Source: Lachnospiraceae bacterium A2 (lineage in GTDB: Bacteria; Bacillota; Clostridia; Lachnospirales; Lachnospiraceae). Taken from it: a stretch of 64,000 nucleotides of DNA. The position numbers and the translations under genes were made by a program. Numbering within the stretch: the stretch's first letter is position 1; each line of letters opens with the position of its first letter. This document shows positions 31,518 to 41,502 of the stretch, in pieces. Below the pieces are notes generated by a model. That model did no database searches, was not told the DNA's origin, and saw nothing but the letters and a program-made list of their open reading frames with translations. Location: the NCBI GenBank assembly GCA_000403315.2, contig KE159636.1, forward strand, positions 2,144,041-2,208,040, in the 5' to 3' direction.

Positions 31518-34500
31518 ATGGCAAAAGTCAGGATATATGAAATCGCAAATGAATTAAAAATACAGTCCAAGGATGTGATTGAATTTTTGAAGGAAAAGAA
31601 CATTTTCAAAAAGACAGCCAGCAGCTCCATTGAGGATGATGTGGCTGACATGGTAAAAGGCAACTTTTCCGGCGGGAAGCCTGCGCCAGCCAAGCATGGC
31701 AAGGCAGAGCCTTCCAGGCAGCCTGGGGAACAGGAAGAACCAGCGAAACAGGCAAAAGAAGGAGCTGCCAAAGGGAAACCCCAGAAGGCAGCAAAAGAAA
31801 AGCTGGAACCTGCCAGAGGGGAAGCCCCAGGGCAGGGGAAGGAAAAAGAAGAAGCGGCTAAGGCAGGGACAGCCGCCAAGCCAGCAAAGGAGAAAGACGG
31901 AACAGCCCAGACAGAGCCCGCCAAAGGGGATGCGCCCAAGGCTGGAAAAGGTGAGAAGGGACCGTCAGAAGGAGGGAGAACTGAGTTAATGAAAGGAAAA
32001 GAAGAAACTGCAAAGCAAGGGGAAGGGAAGGAAGAAACCGAACGCCCGAAGAAAAAATCCAGCATTACAGCCGTGTTCAACCCACAGAACAGCAAAACAG
32101 CCCCGAGGAGGTCTGCAAAGCCGCAGGGTGAGCGGAACAGCCGTCCCCAGGGCGACCGGAATAACCGCCCCCAAGGGGAACGCAGCGGGAACCGCCCGCA
32201 GGGAGAACGCCCTGCAAGGCCGCAGGGCGACAGGCTCCAAAGGCCACAAGGGGATCGTCCTGCAAGGCCACAGGGCGACAGGCCCCAAAGGCCGCAAGGG
32301 GATCGTCCGGCAAGGCCGCAGTCCGGGGATAAGCCTGTCCGTGCACAGGAAGAACGCACGGCAAGGCCGCAGAATGACAGAGGGGACAGGAACAGCCATC
32401 CCCAAGGGGAACGCGGAGGGCGCCCACAGGGCGAACGTGGCGGAAGGCATCAGGGGGAACGCGGGGGACGCCCGCAGGGCGACCGGAATAACCGCCCCCA
32501 AGGGGAACGCGGAGGGCGCCCGCAGGGTGACCGGAATAACCGCCCCCAAGGGGAACGCGGAGGGCGCCCGCAGGGTGACCGTGGCGGGAGGCCGCAGGGC
32601 GACCGGAATAACCGTCCTTACCAGAATGGGCGTCCAGGCCAGAAGAACCGTTTTGAGCAGGAAATCCATAAAATGAACCAGAATTCCCCGGCAGGACCCA
32701 TGGACGAAGCAAGGGGCAAGGAAAGCCGGGAGCGTGACAACCGCAAAGGCAATAACCAGCGCCATGAAAAGGAACTGATGGGCAAGAAGAAGGAGCGCTT
32801 CGACAATCTGGAGAAAAAAGGCAGGGGAAGGAAATCCCAGCAGCCCCAGCAGCCCCCGAAGAAGGAAGAAGAAACCATCAAGACCATTACCATCCCGGAA
32901 AAACTTACGATACGGGAATTGTCAGACCGGATGAAGGTCCAGCCTTCTGCCATTATCAAAAAGCTGTTTTTGCAGGGAAATATCGTAACGGTAAACAGCG
33001 AAATTGATTTTGCCGCAGCAGAAGAAATTGCATTGGAATTTAACTGCATTTGCGAGCAGGAGGAGAAAATAGACGTTATCGCAGAGCTTTTAAAGGAGGA
33101 GGAAGAAGACGTTTCCATCCAGGTAAAACGCCCGCCAGTTGTCTGCGTCATGGGCCATGTAGACCATGGGAAAACCTCCCTGCTGGATGCCATCCGAGAC
33201 ACCCATGTGATTGACCGGGAGGCAGGGGGGATTACCCAGCATATCGGAGCTTACATGGTAGAGTGCAACGGGGAAAAGATTACCTTCCTTGACACCCCGG
33301 GCCATGAAGCATTTACCGCCATGCGTATGCGCGGGGCAAACGCAACGGATATTGCAATCCTTGTGGTTGCCGCAGACGACGGCGTAATGCCCCAGACCGT
33401 AGAAGCCATCAGCCATGCCAAGGCCGCAGGGGTAGAAATTATTGTAGCCATCAATAAAATTGATAAGCCCAGCGCCAATGTGGAGCGGGTAAAACAGGAG
33501 CTTGCTGAATATGAATTAATCCCGGAGGACTGGGGCGGCAGCACGATTTTCGTGCCGGTATCAGCCCATTCCCATGAGGGGATTGACTCACTGCTGGAAA
33601 TGATCCTCCTGACAGCGGAAATCTGCGAACTGAAAGCAAACCCGAAACGGAACGCAAGGGGGCTTGTCATCGAAGCGCAGCTTGACAAAGGCCGCGGCTC
33701 CGTAGCCACTGTATTGGTACAGAAGGGGACGTTGAAGGTAGGCCAGCCAGTGGCCTGCGGAAGCTGTTACGGAAAAGTAAGGGCTATGATTGACGACAAG
33801 GGCAGGCGCGTGAAAGAAGCAGGCCCATCCACCCCAGTGGAAATATTAGGCTTGAATAATGTGCCCAATGCTGGGGAAATCTTTGTATGTACGGACTCTG
33901 AAAAAGAAGCGAAAAGTTTTGCGGAAACCTTTATTTCCGAAGGCCGTGAAAAAATGCTGGAGGAAACAAGGACCCGGATGTCCCTGGATGACCTGTTCTC
34001 CCAGATTCAGTCCGGGAATATCAAGGAGCTGCCGATTATCGTAAAGGCGGACGTACAGGGTTCCGTAGAAGCGGTAAAACAGAGCCTTGTGAAGCTGTCC
34101 GACGAGGAAGTGGTAGTAAAAGTGATCCATGGCGGCGTAGGAGCCATCAACGAATCAGACGTAAGCCTTGCTTCGGCATCCAATGCCATTATTATCGGCT
34201 TTAACGTCCGCCCGGACGCTACTGCAAAAGCAACTGCAGAGCGGGAAGGCGTAGACATGCGGCTCTATAAAGTAATTTACAACGCCATTGAAGATGTGCA
34301 GGCGGCAATGAAGGGCATGTTAGACCCTGTATTTGAAGAAAAGGTATTGGGCCATGCAGAAGTCCGCCAGATTTTCAAGGCTTCCGGCGTAGGGAACATT
34401 GCTGGTTCCTATGTATTGGACGGCGTGTTCCAGAGAGGCTGCCAAATCCGCATTTCCCGGGAAGGGGAGCAGATTTTTGAAGGGAACCTTGCATCCCTGA

Positions 34501-34628
34501 AACGTTTTAAGGACGATGTGAAGGAAGTAAGGGCAGGCTATGAGTGCGGCTTGGTATTTGAAGGGTTCAACGACATTCAGGAACTGGATGTGGTAGAAGC
34601 GTTTACCATGGTGGAAGTGCCCAGGTAA
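31518..34628 (+). CDS. infB: Translation initiation factor IF-2 with a long repetitive linker
   Basis: A 1036-residue initiation GTPase. The N-terminal IF2N-type segment ([20 protein letters not shown]) is followed by a Lys/Glu/Ala-rich stretch and an Arg/Pro/Gln/Gly repeat zone ([22 protein letters not shown]) over about residues 200-375. A second IF2N domain ([20 protein letters not shown]) comes next. The G domain begins with GHVDHGKTS at 546-554, followed by DTPGHEAF and NKIDKP. The C-terminal domains that bind fMet-tRNA end the protein. The core is normal. Only the linker is unusually long and repetitive. Confidence 0.96.
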   Translation: MAKVRIYEIANELKIQSKDVIEFLKEKNIFKKTASSSIEDDVADMVKGNFSGGKPAPAKHGKAEPSRQPGEQEEPAKQAKEGAAKGKPQKAAKEKLEPARGEAPGQGKEKEEAAKAGTAAKPAKEKDGTAQTEPAKGDAPKAGKGEKGPSEGGRTELMKGKEETAKQGEGKEETERPKKKSSITAVFNPQNSKTAPRRSAKPQGERNSRPQGDRNNRPQGERSGNRPQGERPARPQGDRLQRPQGDRPARPQGDRPQRPQGDRPARPQSGDKPVRAQEERTARPQNDRGDRNSHPQGERGGRPQGERGGRHQGERGGRPQGDRNNRPQGERGGRPQGDRNNRPQGERGGRPQGDRGGRPQGDRNNRPYQNGRPGQKNRFEQEIHKMNQNSPAGPMDEARGKESRERDNRKGNNQRHEKELMGKKKERFDNLEKKGRGRKSQQPQQPPKKEEETIKTITIPEKLTIRELSDRMKVQPSAIIKKLFLQGNIVTVNSEIDFAAAEEIALEFNCICEQEEKIDVIAELLKEEEEDVSIQVKRPPVVCVMGHVDHGKTSLLDAIRDTHVIDREAGGITQHIGAYMVECNGEKITFLDTPGHEAFTAMRMRGANATDIAILVVAADDGVMPQTVEAISHAKAAGVEIIVAINKIDKPSANVERVKQELAEYELIPEDWGGSTIFVPVSAHSHEGIDSLLEMILLTAEICELKANPKRNARGLVIEAQLDKGRGSVATVLVQKGTLKVGQPVACGSCYGKVRAMIDDKGRRVKEAGPSTPVEILGLNNVPNAGEIFVCTDSEKEAKSFAETFISEGREKMLEETRTRMSLDDLFSQIQSGNIKELPIIVKADVQGSVEAVKQSLVKLSDEEVVVKVIHGGVGAINESDVSLASASNAIIIGFNVRPDATAKATAEREGVDMRLYKVIYNAIEDVQAAMKGMLDPVFEEKVLGHAEVRQIFKASGVGNIAGSYVLDGVFQRGCQIRISREGEQIFEGNLASLKRFKDDVKEVRAGYECGLVFEGFNDIQELDVVEAFTMVEVPR

Positions 34629-34722
34629 AGCCAGGGAATGCGCTGGAGCAGGCCCGGCATCCGGATGCAGCGTGGCATTCCCTAAGGCGGAAGCCACTGG
34701 GAAAAGGGCAGAAAGGCAGGAT

Positions 34723-35097
34723 ATGAGGAAAAACAGCATTAAAAATACAAGGATTAACGGCGAGGTTTTACGGGAGCTTTGCAATATCATCCGCGGGGAA
34801 ATCAAAGACCCAAGGATAAACCCTATGACTTCCGTTGTGGCAGTGGAGGTAGCCCCGGACCTGAAAACCTGCAAGGCATATATCAGCGTATTGGGGGATG
34901 AGGAATCCCAGGCCAATACACTGGCAGGGTTAAAAAGTGCAGAAGGCTACATCCGCAGCAAGCTTGCCAAAAACATCAACCTTAGGAATACGCCCCAAAT
35001 CCGGTTCGTGCTGGACCAGTCCATTGAATATGGCGTAACAATGTCCAAAAAGATTGATGAAGTGAACCAATCCAGCGGGGCGGAGGAACAGGGATAA
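34723..35097 (+). CDS. rbfA: Ribosome-binding factor A
   Basis: A 124-residue KH-fold protein that helps 16S rRNA 5'-end maturation. It has INGEVLRELCNIIRGEIKDP, the VVAVEVAPDLKTCKAYISVL strand-helix and LRNTPQIRFVLDQSIEYG. The start is ATG 34723, giving the normal MRKNSIKNTRI N-terminus; the open frame extends upstream but without a ribosome site. It lies 94 bases after infB in the conserved order. Confidence 0.95.
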   Translation: MRKNSIKNTRINGEVLRELCNIIRGEIKDPRINPMTSVVAVEVAPDLKTCKAYISVLGDEESQANTLAGLKSAEGYIRSKLAKNINLRNTPQIRFVLDQSIEYGVTMSKKIDEVNQSSGAEEQG

Positions 35098-35169
35098 CAG
35101 CCATGTATCCCTGGGCCGTTCCGGCAGGGCAGGGAACCCGCTGGCAGACAGCGGGCAAGGAGGGCATTT

Positions 35170-36147
35170 ATGCAAGATTTAGCATCCCAACTGGCAGGGG
35201 TACAGTCAGTTGCCATTGCAGGGCATGTCAGGCCCGACGGCGACTGCGTAGGCTCCTGCCTGGCAACTTATAATTATATCAGGGCTTGGTTCCCCCAGAT
35301 AGAAGCAGACGTCTATCTGGAGCCAATCCCAAATATTTTCAAATTTTTAAAGGGCGCAGGGGAAATAAAAAATACCTGCGGGAAAGAAAAAATTTATGAC
35401 CTTTTCATTGTGCAGGACTGCGGGGACGCCGCTCGGCTGGGGGATGCCGCCAAATATTTCCAGACGGCAAAAAAGACCCTCTGCATCGACCACCATGTGA
35501 GCAACCAGAGCTTTGCCGATGAAAATTATATTTTCCCGGAGAAAAGTTCCACCTCTGAGCTGATTTTTGAACTGCTGGAGAAAGAGCGGATTACAAAGGA
35601 AATCGCGGAATGCATTTATGTAGGCATGGTCCATGATACCGGCGTGTTCCAATATTCCAGCACCACGGCAAAGACCATGGAAGCAGCGGGGATTCTGATG
35701 GAAAAGGGCATTAATTTCACAAAAATCGTGGATGACACTTTTTACACCAAGACCTTTGAGCAGAATAAAATTTTAGGGCAGGCGCTGCTGAACAGCCAGC
35801 GTTATCTGGAAGGCAAAATCATTGCCACAGCCGTCACAAAAGAGGAAATGGCAAGGCATCAGGTCCTTCCCAAGCATTTAGACGGGATTGTCAGCCAGCT
35901 ACGGGTGACTAAAGGCGTGGAAGCAGCTATTTTCCTTTATGAAAATGACGACGGGAGCTGGAAAATCAGTATGCGTTCCAATGGGAAGATAGACGCAGCC
36001 AAAATTGCCATGAAATTCGGCGGGGGCGGCCATGTCCGGGCAGCCGGGGCAACCATGGAAGGCACCAGCAAGGCAGTAATTGAAAAACTCTGCATGGAAA
36101 TGAAAGGGCAGTTAGGCCATGATAAATGGAATTATCAATGTATATAA
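35170..36147 (+). CDS. nrnA: DHH/DHHA1 phosphoesterase, NrnA-like oligoribonuclease
   Basis: A 325-residue enzyme of the DHH family. Motif I AIAGHVRPDGDCVGS and the DHH motif CIDHHVSN bind two metals. The C-terminal DHHA1 domain has the MKFGGGGHVRAAGATM signature. NrnA degrades short RNA (nanoRNA) and in some bacteria also dephosphorylates pAp. It overlaps truB by 29 bases, so the two are probably translationally coupled. Confidence 0.92.
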   Translation: MQDLASQLAGVQSVAIAGHVRPDGDCVGSCLATYNYIRAWFPQIEADVYLEPIPNIFKFLKGAGEIKNTCGKEKIYDLFIVQDCGDAARLGDAAKYFQTAKKTLCIDHHVSNQSFADENYIFPEKSSTSELIFELLEKERITKEIAECIYVGMVHDTGVFQYSSTTAKTMEAAGILMEKGINFTKIVDDTFYTKTFEQNKILGQALLNSQRYLEGKIIATAVTKEEMARHQVLPKHLDGIVSQLRVTKGVEAAIFLYENDDGSWKISMRSNGKIDAAKIAMKFGGGGHVRAAGATMEGTSKAVIEKLCMEMKGQLGHDKWNYQCI

Positions 36148-37054
36148 AGAAAAAGGATATACTTCCCACGATGTGGTAGCAAAGCTGCGGGGGATTTTCC
36201 AGCAGAAAAAAATCGGCCATACCGGAACCTTGGACCCGGATGCAGAAGGGGTGCTTCCGGTCTGCCTTGGGAAAGCCACCAAAGCCTGCGGCCTGCTGAC
36301 AGAAAAAGACAAAGTATATGAAGCCGTGCTGCTGCTGGGGAAAACTACGGACACCCAGGACATTTCCGGGAACATTCTGGCAGAACAGGAGGTAACCTGC
36401 CAGGAAAGGCAGGCAGCCGAAGCCATTGCCAGCTTTACCGGGGAACTTAAGCAGGTCCCGCCCATGTACTCCGCCTTAAAGGTCAATGGGAAGAAACTTT
36501 GCGATTTGGCAAGGGCTGGGATAGAGGTGGAGCGGAAGCCAAGGGAAATCACTGTTTTTTCCATCCAAATACTGGAGATTTCCCTCCCAAGGGTGAGGAT
36601 GCAGGTCCATTGCTCCAAAGGCACGTATATCAGGACCCTGTGCCATGATATCGGCCAAAGCCTGGGCTGCGGCGGGTGCATGGAATCCTTGGTGCGCACC
36701 CGGGTAGCAGGGTTTGCATTGGAGGATGCCCATAAGCTGGCAGAGATTGAACGGAGGGTGCGGCAGAACCGGGCGGAAAACCCCGGCGGGATCCTTTCCG
36801 GGAAGGATTTGCAGGGGCTTGTGAAGGATACGGACTATGTGTTCCTGCATTACCCAAGCTCCTCGGTGAAGCCGGAATTTTCCAAGCTTTTGTACAATGG
36901 GAACCCCTTAAAGCCGGAATGGCTGACGGAGTGGGACAAGTCTTACCAGGCGGGCAGCCTGCGCATTTACGACAGTGACCAGGTATTTACAGGCATTTAC
37001 CGCTGGGATGGGGAGAAAAAAGACCTCCGGCCAGCCCAGATGTTCCTGCCATGA
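36119..37054 (+). CDS. truB: tRNA pseudouridine-55 synthase
   Basis: A 311-residue enzyme making pseudouridine 55 in the tRNA T-loop. The catalytic Asp39 is in HTGTLDPDAEGV. KVYEAVLLLGKTTDTQD and CSKGTYIRTLCHDIGQ are also typical. The start codon lies inside nrnA and gives the family-normal N-terminus MINGIINVYKEKGYTSHDV. A C-terminal extension of about 60 residues follows the catalytic domain and resembles the TruB C-terminal domain. Confidence 0.95.
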   Translation: MINGIINVYKEKGYTSHDVVAKLRGIFQQKKIGHTGTLDPDAEGVLPVCLGKATKACGLLTEKDKVYEAVLLLGKTTDTQDISGNILAEQEVTCQERQAAEAIASFTGELKQVPPMYSALKVNGKKLCDLARAGIEVERKPREITVFSIQILEISLPRVRMQVHCSKGTYIRTLCHDIGQSLGCGGCMESLVRTRVAGFALEDAHKLAEIERRVRQNRAENPGGILSGKDLQGLVKDTDYVFLHYPSSSVKPEFSKLLYNGNPLKPEWLTEWDKSYQAGSLRIYDSDQVFTGIYRWDGEKKDLRPAQMFLP

Positions 37055-37154
37055 AAAACGCAGCAAATGCTTATGGGAAGCCTGGGGACCGGGCATGGCT
37101 GGCGCGCCTGCAAGGTTTGGGAAGCAGGGAATTTTACAGGATAAGGACAGAACA

Positions 37155-38123
37155 ATGGAATACATAAAGCAGAGCATTTTTACAATCAAAGAGCCCACCG
37201 TGCTGTCATTCGGCAAATTTGACGGGCTGCACCGGGGCCATGAGCTGCTGATGGGGTACATGGCAGGCAGGAAAAAAGAGCAGGAAGGCTTAAAGGCAGT
37301 TGTTTTTACCTTTGACATCCCCCCAAAAGAGCAGGTGGCGGGGGCCAAAGCCAAGGTGCTTACCACCAATCAGGAAAAAGTGAAGCTTTTTGCAGGCGCA
37401 GGCATTGATTACCTGATAGAATGCCCTTTCACCAGGGAAATCATGTGCATGGAGCCGGAAGCATTTATAGCGGATACGGTAACCAGCCTGAATGTCAAAT
37501 ACATGGTGGTGGGGACGGATTTCCGGTTCGGCCACAAACGCCGGGGGGATTACCGGATGCTGGAAGCATTTGCCCCGCAGTATGGCTATGAAGTAAAAGT
37601 GGTGGAAAAAATGCAGGAAGATGGCAGGGACATCAGCAGCACTTTTGTGCGGGAGGAGATTGCTGCCGGAAATATGGAAAAAGCAAACTGGCTGCTGGGC
37701 TATGAATTTTTTGTGGAAGGGAAGATCCTCCATGGGAAAAAGATGGGGAAATCCGTCCTGGGGATCCCAACCATTAACCTGCTGCCGCCAGAGGACAAGC
37801 TGCTGCCTCCTTACGGCGTCTATGTGACGGTAACGGAGCACCAGGGGCGCCAATATCAGGGTATCACCAATGTAGGCTGCAAGCCCACGGTTGGGGGAGG
37901 GAACCCCATAGGGGTGGAAACCCACCTGTTTGGCGTGTCGGAAGACATGTATGGGGAAGAAGTAAAAGTGAAGTTCTTAAGCCGGGTGCGGGAGGAGCGG
38001 AAATTTGAAAATTTAGACGCCCTGAAAGCACAGATGGAACAGGATATCCATTACGGAAGAGAATATTTTGGAACCAGCGGGGAAACGCCTGCTGGTGGAA
38101 AAGGGAGAATACCATGGATTTAA
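37155..38123 (+). CDS. ribF: Bifunctional riboflavin kinase/FAD synthetase
   Basis: A 322-residue enzyme that turns riboflavin into FMN and then FAD. The N-terminal nucleotidyltransferase domain has SFGKFDGLHRGHELL and VVGTDFRFGHKRRGD. The C-terminal kinase domain has GKILHGKKMGKSVLGIPTIN and NVGCKPTVGG. ATG 37155 after AAGGACAG is chosen over the longer open frame that runs back into truB. It overlaps the phosphate transporter gene by 10 bases. Confidence 0.95.
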   Translation: MEYIKQSIFTIKEPTVLSFGKFDGLHRGHELLMGYMAGRKKEQEGLKAVVFTFDIPPKEQVAGAKAKVLTTNQEKVKLFAGAGIDYLIECPFTREIMCMEPEAFIADTVTSLNVKYMVVGTDFRFGHKRRGDYRMLEAFAPQYGYEVKVVEKMQEDGRDISSTFVREEIAAGNMEKANWLLGYEFFVEGKILHGKKMGKSVLGIPTINLLPPEDKLLPPYGVYVTVTEHQGRQYQGITNVGCKPTVGGGNPIGVETHLFGVSEDMYGEEVKVKFLSRVREERKFENLDALKAQMEQDIHYGREYFGTSGETPAGGKGRIPWI

Positions 38124-39736
38124 TATTAGAATTGCTGGGGGGCCTTGGGCTGTTCCTGTTTGGCATGAGCTTTATGAGCCAGGGGCTGCAGAAAGCGGCG
38201 GGGGCAAAGCTTCGGACAATTTTGGAGGCAATGACGAAAAACAAGATTATTGCCGTGCTGTTTGGCGCATTGTTTACTGCTATTATCCAGTCCTCCGGCG
38301 CAACCACCGTTATGGTAGTCAGTTTTGTAAATACTGGGATTATGACGCTGGCACAGTCTGTTGGGATTATTTTCGGGGCCAACATCGGAACGACGATCAC
38401 GTCCCAGCTTGTGGCATTTAACCTGACAGGGATTGCCCCGGCCATCCTTTTTGTGGGGGCAGTTTTCATGATGTTTGGCAAGCACCCCATGGTGAAGAAA
38501 GTCGGGGAGGTTATTCTGGGGTTTGGCGCGCTGTTCATGGGGATCAGCATGATGAAAGATTCCATGTCAGGGCTGCGGGAATACCAGAATGTGCTGAATA
38601 TCCTTGGCAGCCTGGATAACCCTGTCCTTGGGATTCTTCTTGGGACTGTGATTACTGTGGTAGTCCAAAGCTCCTCCGTGACGGTCAGCATCCTGCTTCT
38701 GATGGCAAGCCAGGGGCTGGTATCCCTTCCGGTCTGCTTTTACGTGGTCTTAGGCTGCAACATCGGCTCCTGTACCCCGGCAGTCCTTGCCAGCCTGAAC
38801 GGAAAGAAGGACGCAAAGCGGGCGGCCCTGATCCATGTGCTGTTCAACGTGCTGGGCATGGTGATAATCGGCGTCCTGCTGGCCTTTGGGATGCGGCAGT
38901 TTGAATCCTTTATTTTACATATTTCAGGCTCGGACGTAGGCCGGTGCGTGGCAAATGCAGATTCCCTGTTTAAAATTTTCCAGACTGTAATGTTCCTGCC
39001 CCTGTCCGCCCAGTTTGTGGCGCTGACTAAGAAGCTGGTGCCGGGGGAGGACGAAGGCGGCAAGGAATTCCAGCTTCTCTATATTGGGAAACAGAATATT
39101 TTTTCCCCTTCTACTGCAGTTGTGGAAACAACGCAGGAAATTGAGCGGATGGGGACCATGGCAATTAAAAACCTGCGCCTTGCCATGGAAGCCTTTTTCG
39201 ACCGGAATGAAGAAAAGATTGCAAGGGTTTATGAAACGGAAAAGCAGATTGACTTTCTGAGCCATGAGCTGACGGACTATCTGGTAAAAATTAACCAGCT
39301 CCAGCTTCCGGTGGTGGATGCCAAGCGCATTGGCGGCCTGTTCCATGTAGTCAGCGATATCGAAAGGATTGGGGACCATGCGGAAAATATTGCCGATTAC
39401 GCGGTAAAATGCCGGGAAGAAAACCTGGGCTTTACCAAGAAGGCTTCCAGGGAAATCCTGGAAATGCATGAGAAAACCACCGTTATTGTGGAAGAAGCCA
39501 TGGAAATGTTTGTGTCGATGGATGAAAAGAACCTGCCGGATATCCTGGAGCTTGAGGAAGCCATCGACCAGATGGACCGGGAACTGCAGCAGAACCATGT
39601 AAAACGGATGGCAAAAGGGAAATGTTCCCCCATGTCCGGCATTATTTTCACGGATTTGGTAACAGGGCTGGAACGTGTGGCGGACCATGCCACCAACATT
39701 GCATTTTCCATTCTGGAGAAATCCCCAATGGATTAG
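38114..39736 (+). CDS. Na/Pi cotransporter family protein with C-terminal PhoU-like domain
   Basis: A 540-residue protein. The membrane half (residues 1-310) carries two inverted repeats with the Gln-Ser-Ser motifs IIQSSGATTVMVVSF and VVQSSSVTVSILLLM, typical of NptA/YjbB sodium-phosphate cotransporters. The cytoplasmic half is helical and PhoU-like (RIGDHAENIADYAV, LERVADHATNIAFSILEK). It imports or exports phosphate with sodium. It overlaps ribF by 10 bases, at the position where rpsO often sits in other Firmicutes operons. Confidence 0.9.
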   Translation: MDLILELLGGLGLFLFGMSFMSQGLQKAAGAKLRTILEAMTKNKIIAVLFGALFTAIIQSSGATTVMVVSFVNTGIMTLAQSVGIIFGANIGTTITSQLVAFNLTGIAPAILFVGAVFMMFGKHPMVKKVGEVILGFGALFMGISMMKDSMSGLREYQNVLNILGSLDNPVLGILLGTVITVVVQSSSVTVSILLLMASQGLVSLPVCFYVVLGCNIGSCTPAVLASLNGKKDAKRAALIHVLFNVLGMVIIGVLLAFGMRQFESFILHISGSDVGRCVANADSLFKIFQTVMFLPLSAQFVALTKKLVPGEDEGGKEFQLLYIGKQNIFSPSTAVVETTQEIERMGTMAIKNLRLAMEAFFDRNEEKIARVYETEKQIDFLSHELTDYLVKINQLQLPVVDAKRIGGLFHVVSDIERIGDHAENIADYAVKCREENLGFTKKASREILEMHEKTTVIVEEAMEMFVSMDEKNLPDILELEEAIDQMDRELQQNHVKRMAKGKCSPMSGIIFTDLVTGLERVADHATNIAFSILEKSPMD

Positions 39737-39921
39737 GGGAATTTGTATGCCGCAGGGAAATCCCTGGCAGGTTTGGGGGCTTTTTGGGCCGGAAATTTGG
39801 GTTTTTCCCCTTTTTCGGATCCGAAAGCCCCCTATTTGTGGAGAAACGACAGTTTTTTTCCAGGAAATTTTCACTAGCTACAGTAATTTTGCACAAATAT
39901 TACAGAAATGTTACGGCAGCC

Positions 39922-39950
39922 TTGACAATGTAATTTTCAATTGATATAAT
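39922..39950 (+). promoter_or_regulatory. Consensus promoter of the NlpC/P60 gene
   Basis: TTGACA (39922-39927) and TATAAT (39945-39950) are exactly 17 bases apart, both perfect consensus. The leader is about 60 bases, with GGGAGG just before the start codon. Confidence 0.85.
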
Positions 39951-40015
39951 TCACCTAGCATACGCTTTGAAGATGAATAGAAAAAGTTGAAGATAAATTG
40001 TCCGGGAGGTCAGGA

Positions 40016-41077
40016 ATGAAAATCGAATTTAGGAAAGCAGCAGCAATATGCATGACAGGTGCCATCGCATTTGGCATGGCAGGGATCACAGCAGAAGCAG
40101 CAGGGAAACATGTAGACGCAGGCGTCAGCACAGTGCTGAATGAAAGCCTGACAGGGGACGGCGAGGTAGGCGCAGGGGTGACAGCCATGTTAAACCAGAG
40201 CCTGACAATGGAAGCAGCGCCCCAGGAGCCGGCAACCATATGCGGCTACACGAACCTTGGGATTGCCCAGGTGGAGAACCATCTGAATATCCGGGAGGGC
40301 GCCGGGGAGGAATATGACTTAGTAGGGAAGCTGCCGGTAGACGCCGGATGCGAGATATTGTCCGATGAAGGGGAATGGTTCCAAATCCGTTCCGGGAAAG
40401 TCACCGGGTATGTGAAAGGTGAATTCCTGCTGACAGGCCAGGACGCTGCAAACCGGGCAAATGAAGTGAAGTCCATTGTGGCAACCTCCGTTACCCAGAC
40501 CCTGAACGCAAGGGTGGAGCCCAATACAGACTGCAGCATTTGGACAATGATTGCAGAAGGGGAGGAACTCCAGCTCTTGGAAGACCAGGGCGAATGGCTG
40601 AAAGTCGATGTGGACGGCGATGAGTGTTATGTGGCAAGGGAGTTTGTAGAACTGTCCGAGCAGCTCCAGAAAGCAATGACTATGACGGAAATCCGTTATG
40701 GGGAAGGCATTTCAGACGTCCGGGTTGACATGGTGCAGTATGCTTGCCAGTTTGTGGGGAACCGTTATGTCTGGGGCGGCACAAGCCTGACGAACGGGGT
40801 GGACTGTTCCGGCTTTACGATGCGGATTTATGAGAAATATGGCATTTCCCTGCCCCATTCCTCCAGAGCACAGTCTGGGTATGGGACGAAAATCAACTCC
40901 TCTGAAGCAAAACCGGGCGACCTGTTCTTCTACGGGAATGGAGATGGCATCAACCACGTTGCCATGTATATTGGCAATGGACAAGTTGTGCATGCAAGCT
41001 CTGCAAGGACAGGCATTAAGATTTCCAATGCTTTCTACCGCTCACCAATCTGTGTCACAAGGCTGCTGGGCGAATAA
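40016..41077 (+). CDS. Secreted NlpC/P60 peptidoglycan endopeptidase with two SH3-like domains
   Basis: A 353-residue exported protein with a signal peptide (AAAICMTGAIAFGMAGITAEAA). Two bacterial SH3 domains follow, near 85-140 (LNIREGAGEEYDLVGKLP) and 160-215 (LNARVEPNTDCSIWTMI). The C-terminal NlpC/P60 domain has the catalytic Cys in GVDCSGFTMRIYEKY and the His in INHVAMYIGNGQVVHASS. Such enzymes cut the D-Glu-diamino acid bond in peptidoglycan stems, acting in cell separation or wall turnover. It has its own strong promoter and terminator and so forms a single-gene unit. Confidence 0.93.
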   Translation: MKIEFRKAAAICMTGAIAFGMAGITAEAAGKHVDAGVSTVLNESLTGDGEVGAGVTAMLNQSLTMEAAPQEPATICGYTNLGIAQVENHLNIREGAGEEYDLVGKLPVDAGCEILSDEGEWFQIRSGKVTGYVKGEFLLTGQDAANRANEVKSIVATSVTQTLNARVEPNTDCSIWTMIAEGEELQLLEDQGEWLKVDVDGDECYVAREFVELSEQLQKAMTMTEIRYGEGISDVRVDMVQYACQFVGNRYVWGGTSLTNGVDCSGFTMRIYEKYGISLPHSSRAQSGYGTKINSSEAKPGDLFFYGNGDGINHVAMYIGNGQVVHASSARTGIKISNAFYRSPICVTRLLGE

Positions 41078-41104
41078 AATAGAATTTTTAGTAACGGGTA
41101 CAAG

Positions 41105-41138
41105 GCTGCCTGCATCTGGGAAGGTGCAGGCAGCTTTG
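41105..41138 (+). terminator. Terminator of the NlpC/P60 gene
   Basis: A perfect 10-bp stem GCTGCCTGCA / TGCAGGCAGC with a 10-base loop is followed by TTTGTT. Confidence 0.8.
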
Positions 41139-41150
41139 TTATTCTATAGA

Positions 41151-41271
41151 GATTAGGGTGTCAAAAGGGTGCGGCGCACCCGCTCTATACCATATATTGA
41201 TGTGCAAATTGATTTGCAATAACAATATATGGTATGAGCGTAGCACCAAAGGTGCTTTTGACACCCTAATC
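41151..41271 (+). mobile_element. 121-bp palindromic MITE-like element, full copy 2
   Basis: Same length as the 23310-23430 copy and nearly identical in reverse orientation. The ends are GATTAGGGTGTCAAAAG and CTTTTGACACCCTAATC. It is bounded exactly by 7-bp direct repeats CTATAGA (41144-41150 and 41272-41278). It sits between the NlpC terminator and the feo promoter and is non-coding. Confidence 0.9.
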
Positions 41272-41288
41272 CTATAGAATAACAAAGC

Positions 41289-41366
41289 TTTTATCGCACT
41301 GTGGCGGGTATGAAATCTGTCGCAAAGCGACCCGCCGCAGGCAGAGAATCCTGCAAAGCAGGATTC
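41289..41366 (-). repeat. Dispersed double-hairpin repeat, copy 2
   Basis: Reverse complement of the 10515-10591 repeat with about three differences. One of them (GTGGCGGGT for GCGGCGGGT) keeps the stem as a G-U pair. The copy is enclosed by a further inverted repeat AACAAAG / CTTTGTT. Confidence 0.85.
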
Positions 41367-41422
41367 TTTGTTCCTTTATAGGGTTAGGGAACCTAAGCCC
41401 TCCCATCCGCATATATTAACTA

Positions 41423-41451
41423 TTGATAATCATTATCATTTAGAGTATAAT
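41423..41451 (+). promoter_or_regulatory. Fur-controlled promoter of feoAB
   Basis: TTGATA (41423-41428) and TATAAT (41446-41451) are 17 bases apart. The sequence TGATAATCATTATCA (41424-41438) is a perfect 7-1-7 Fur box lying over the -35 and spacer, so iron-loaded Fur should block polymerase. Confidence 0.88.
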
Positions 41452-41502
41452 ACTTACAGAATGGCAACACAACTATTATTACCAGGAATCGAGGAACCAT
41501 AC

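Noticed and set aside
31355-32765. Long minus-strand open frames across infB (up to 334 residues)
   Set aside because: Shadows of the repetitive GC-rich linker of IF-2, with low-complexity translations and no ribosome sites.
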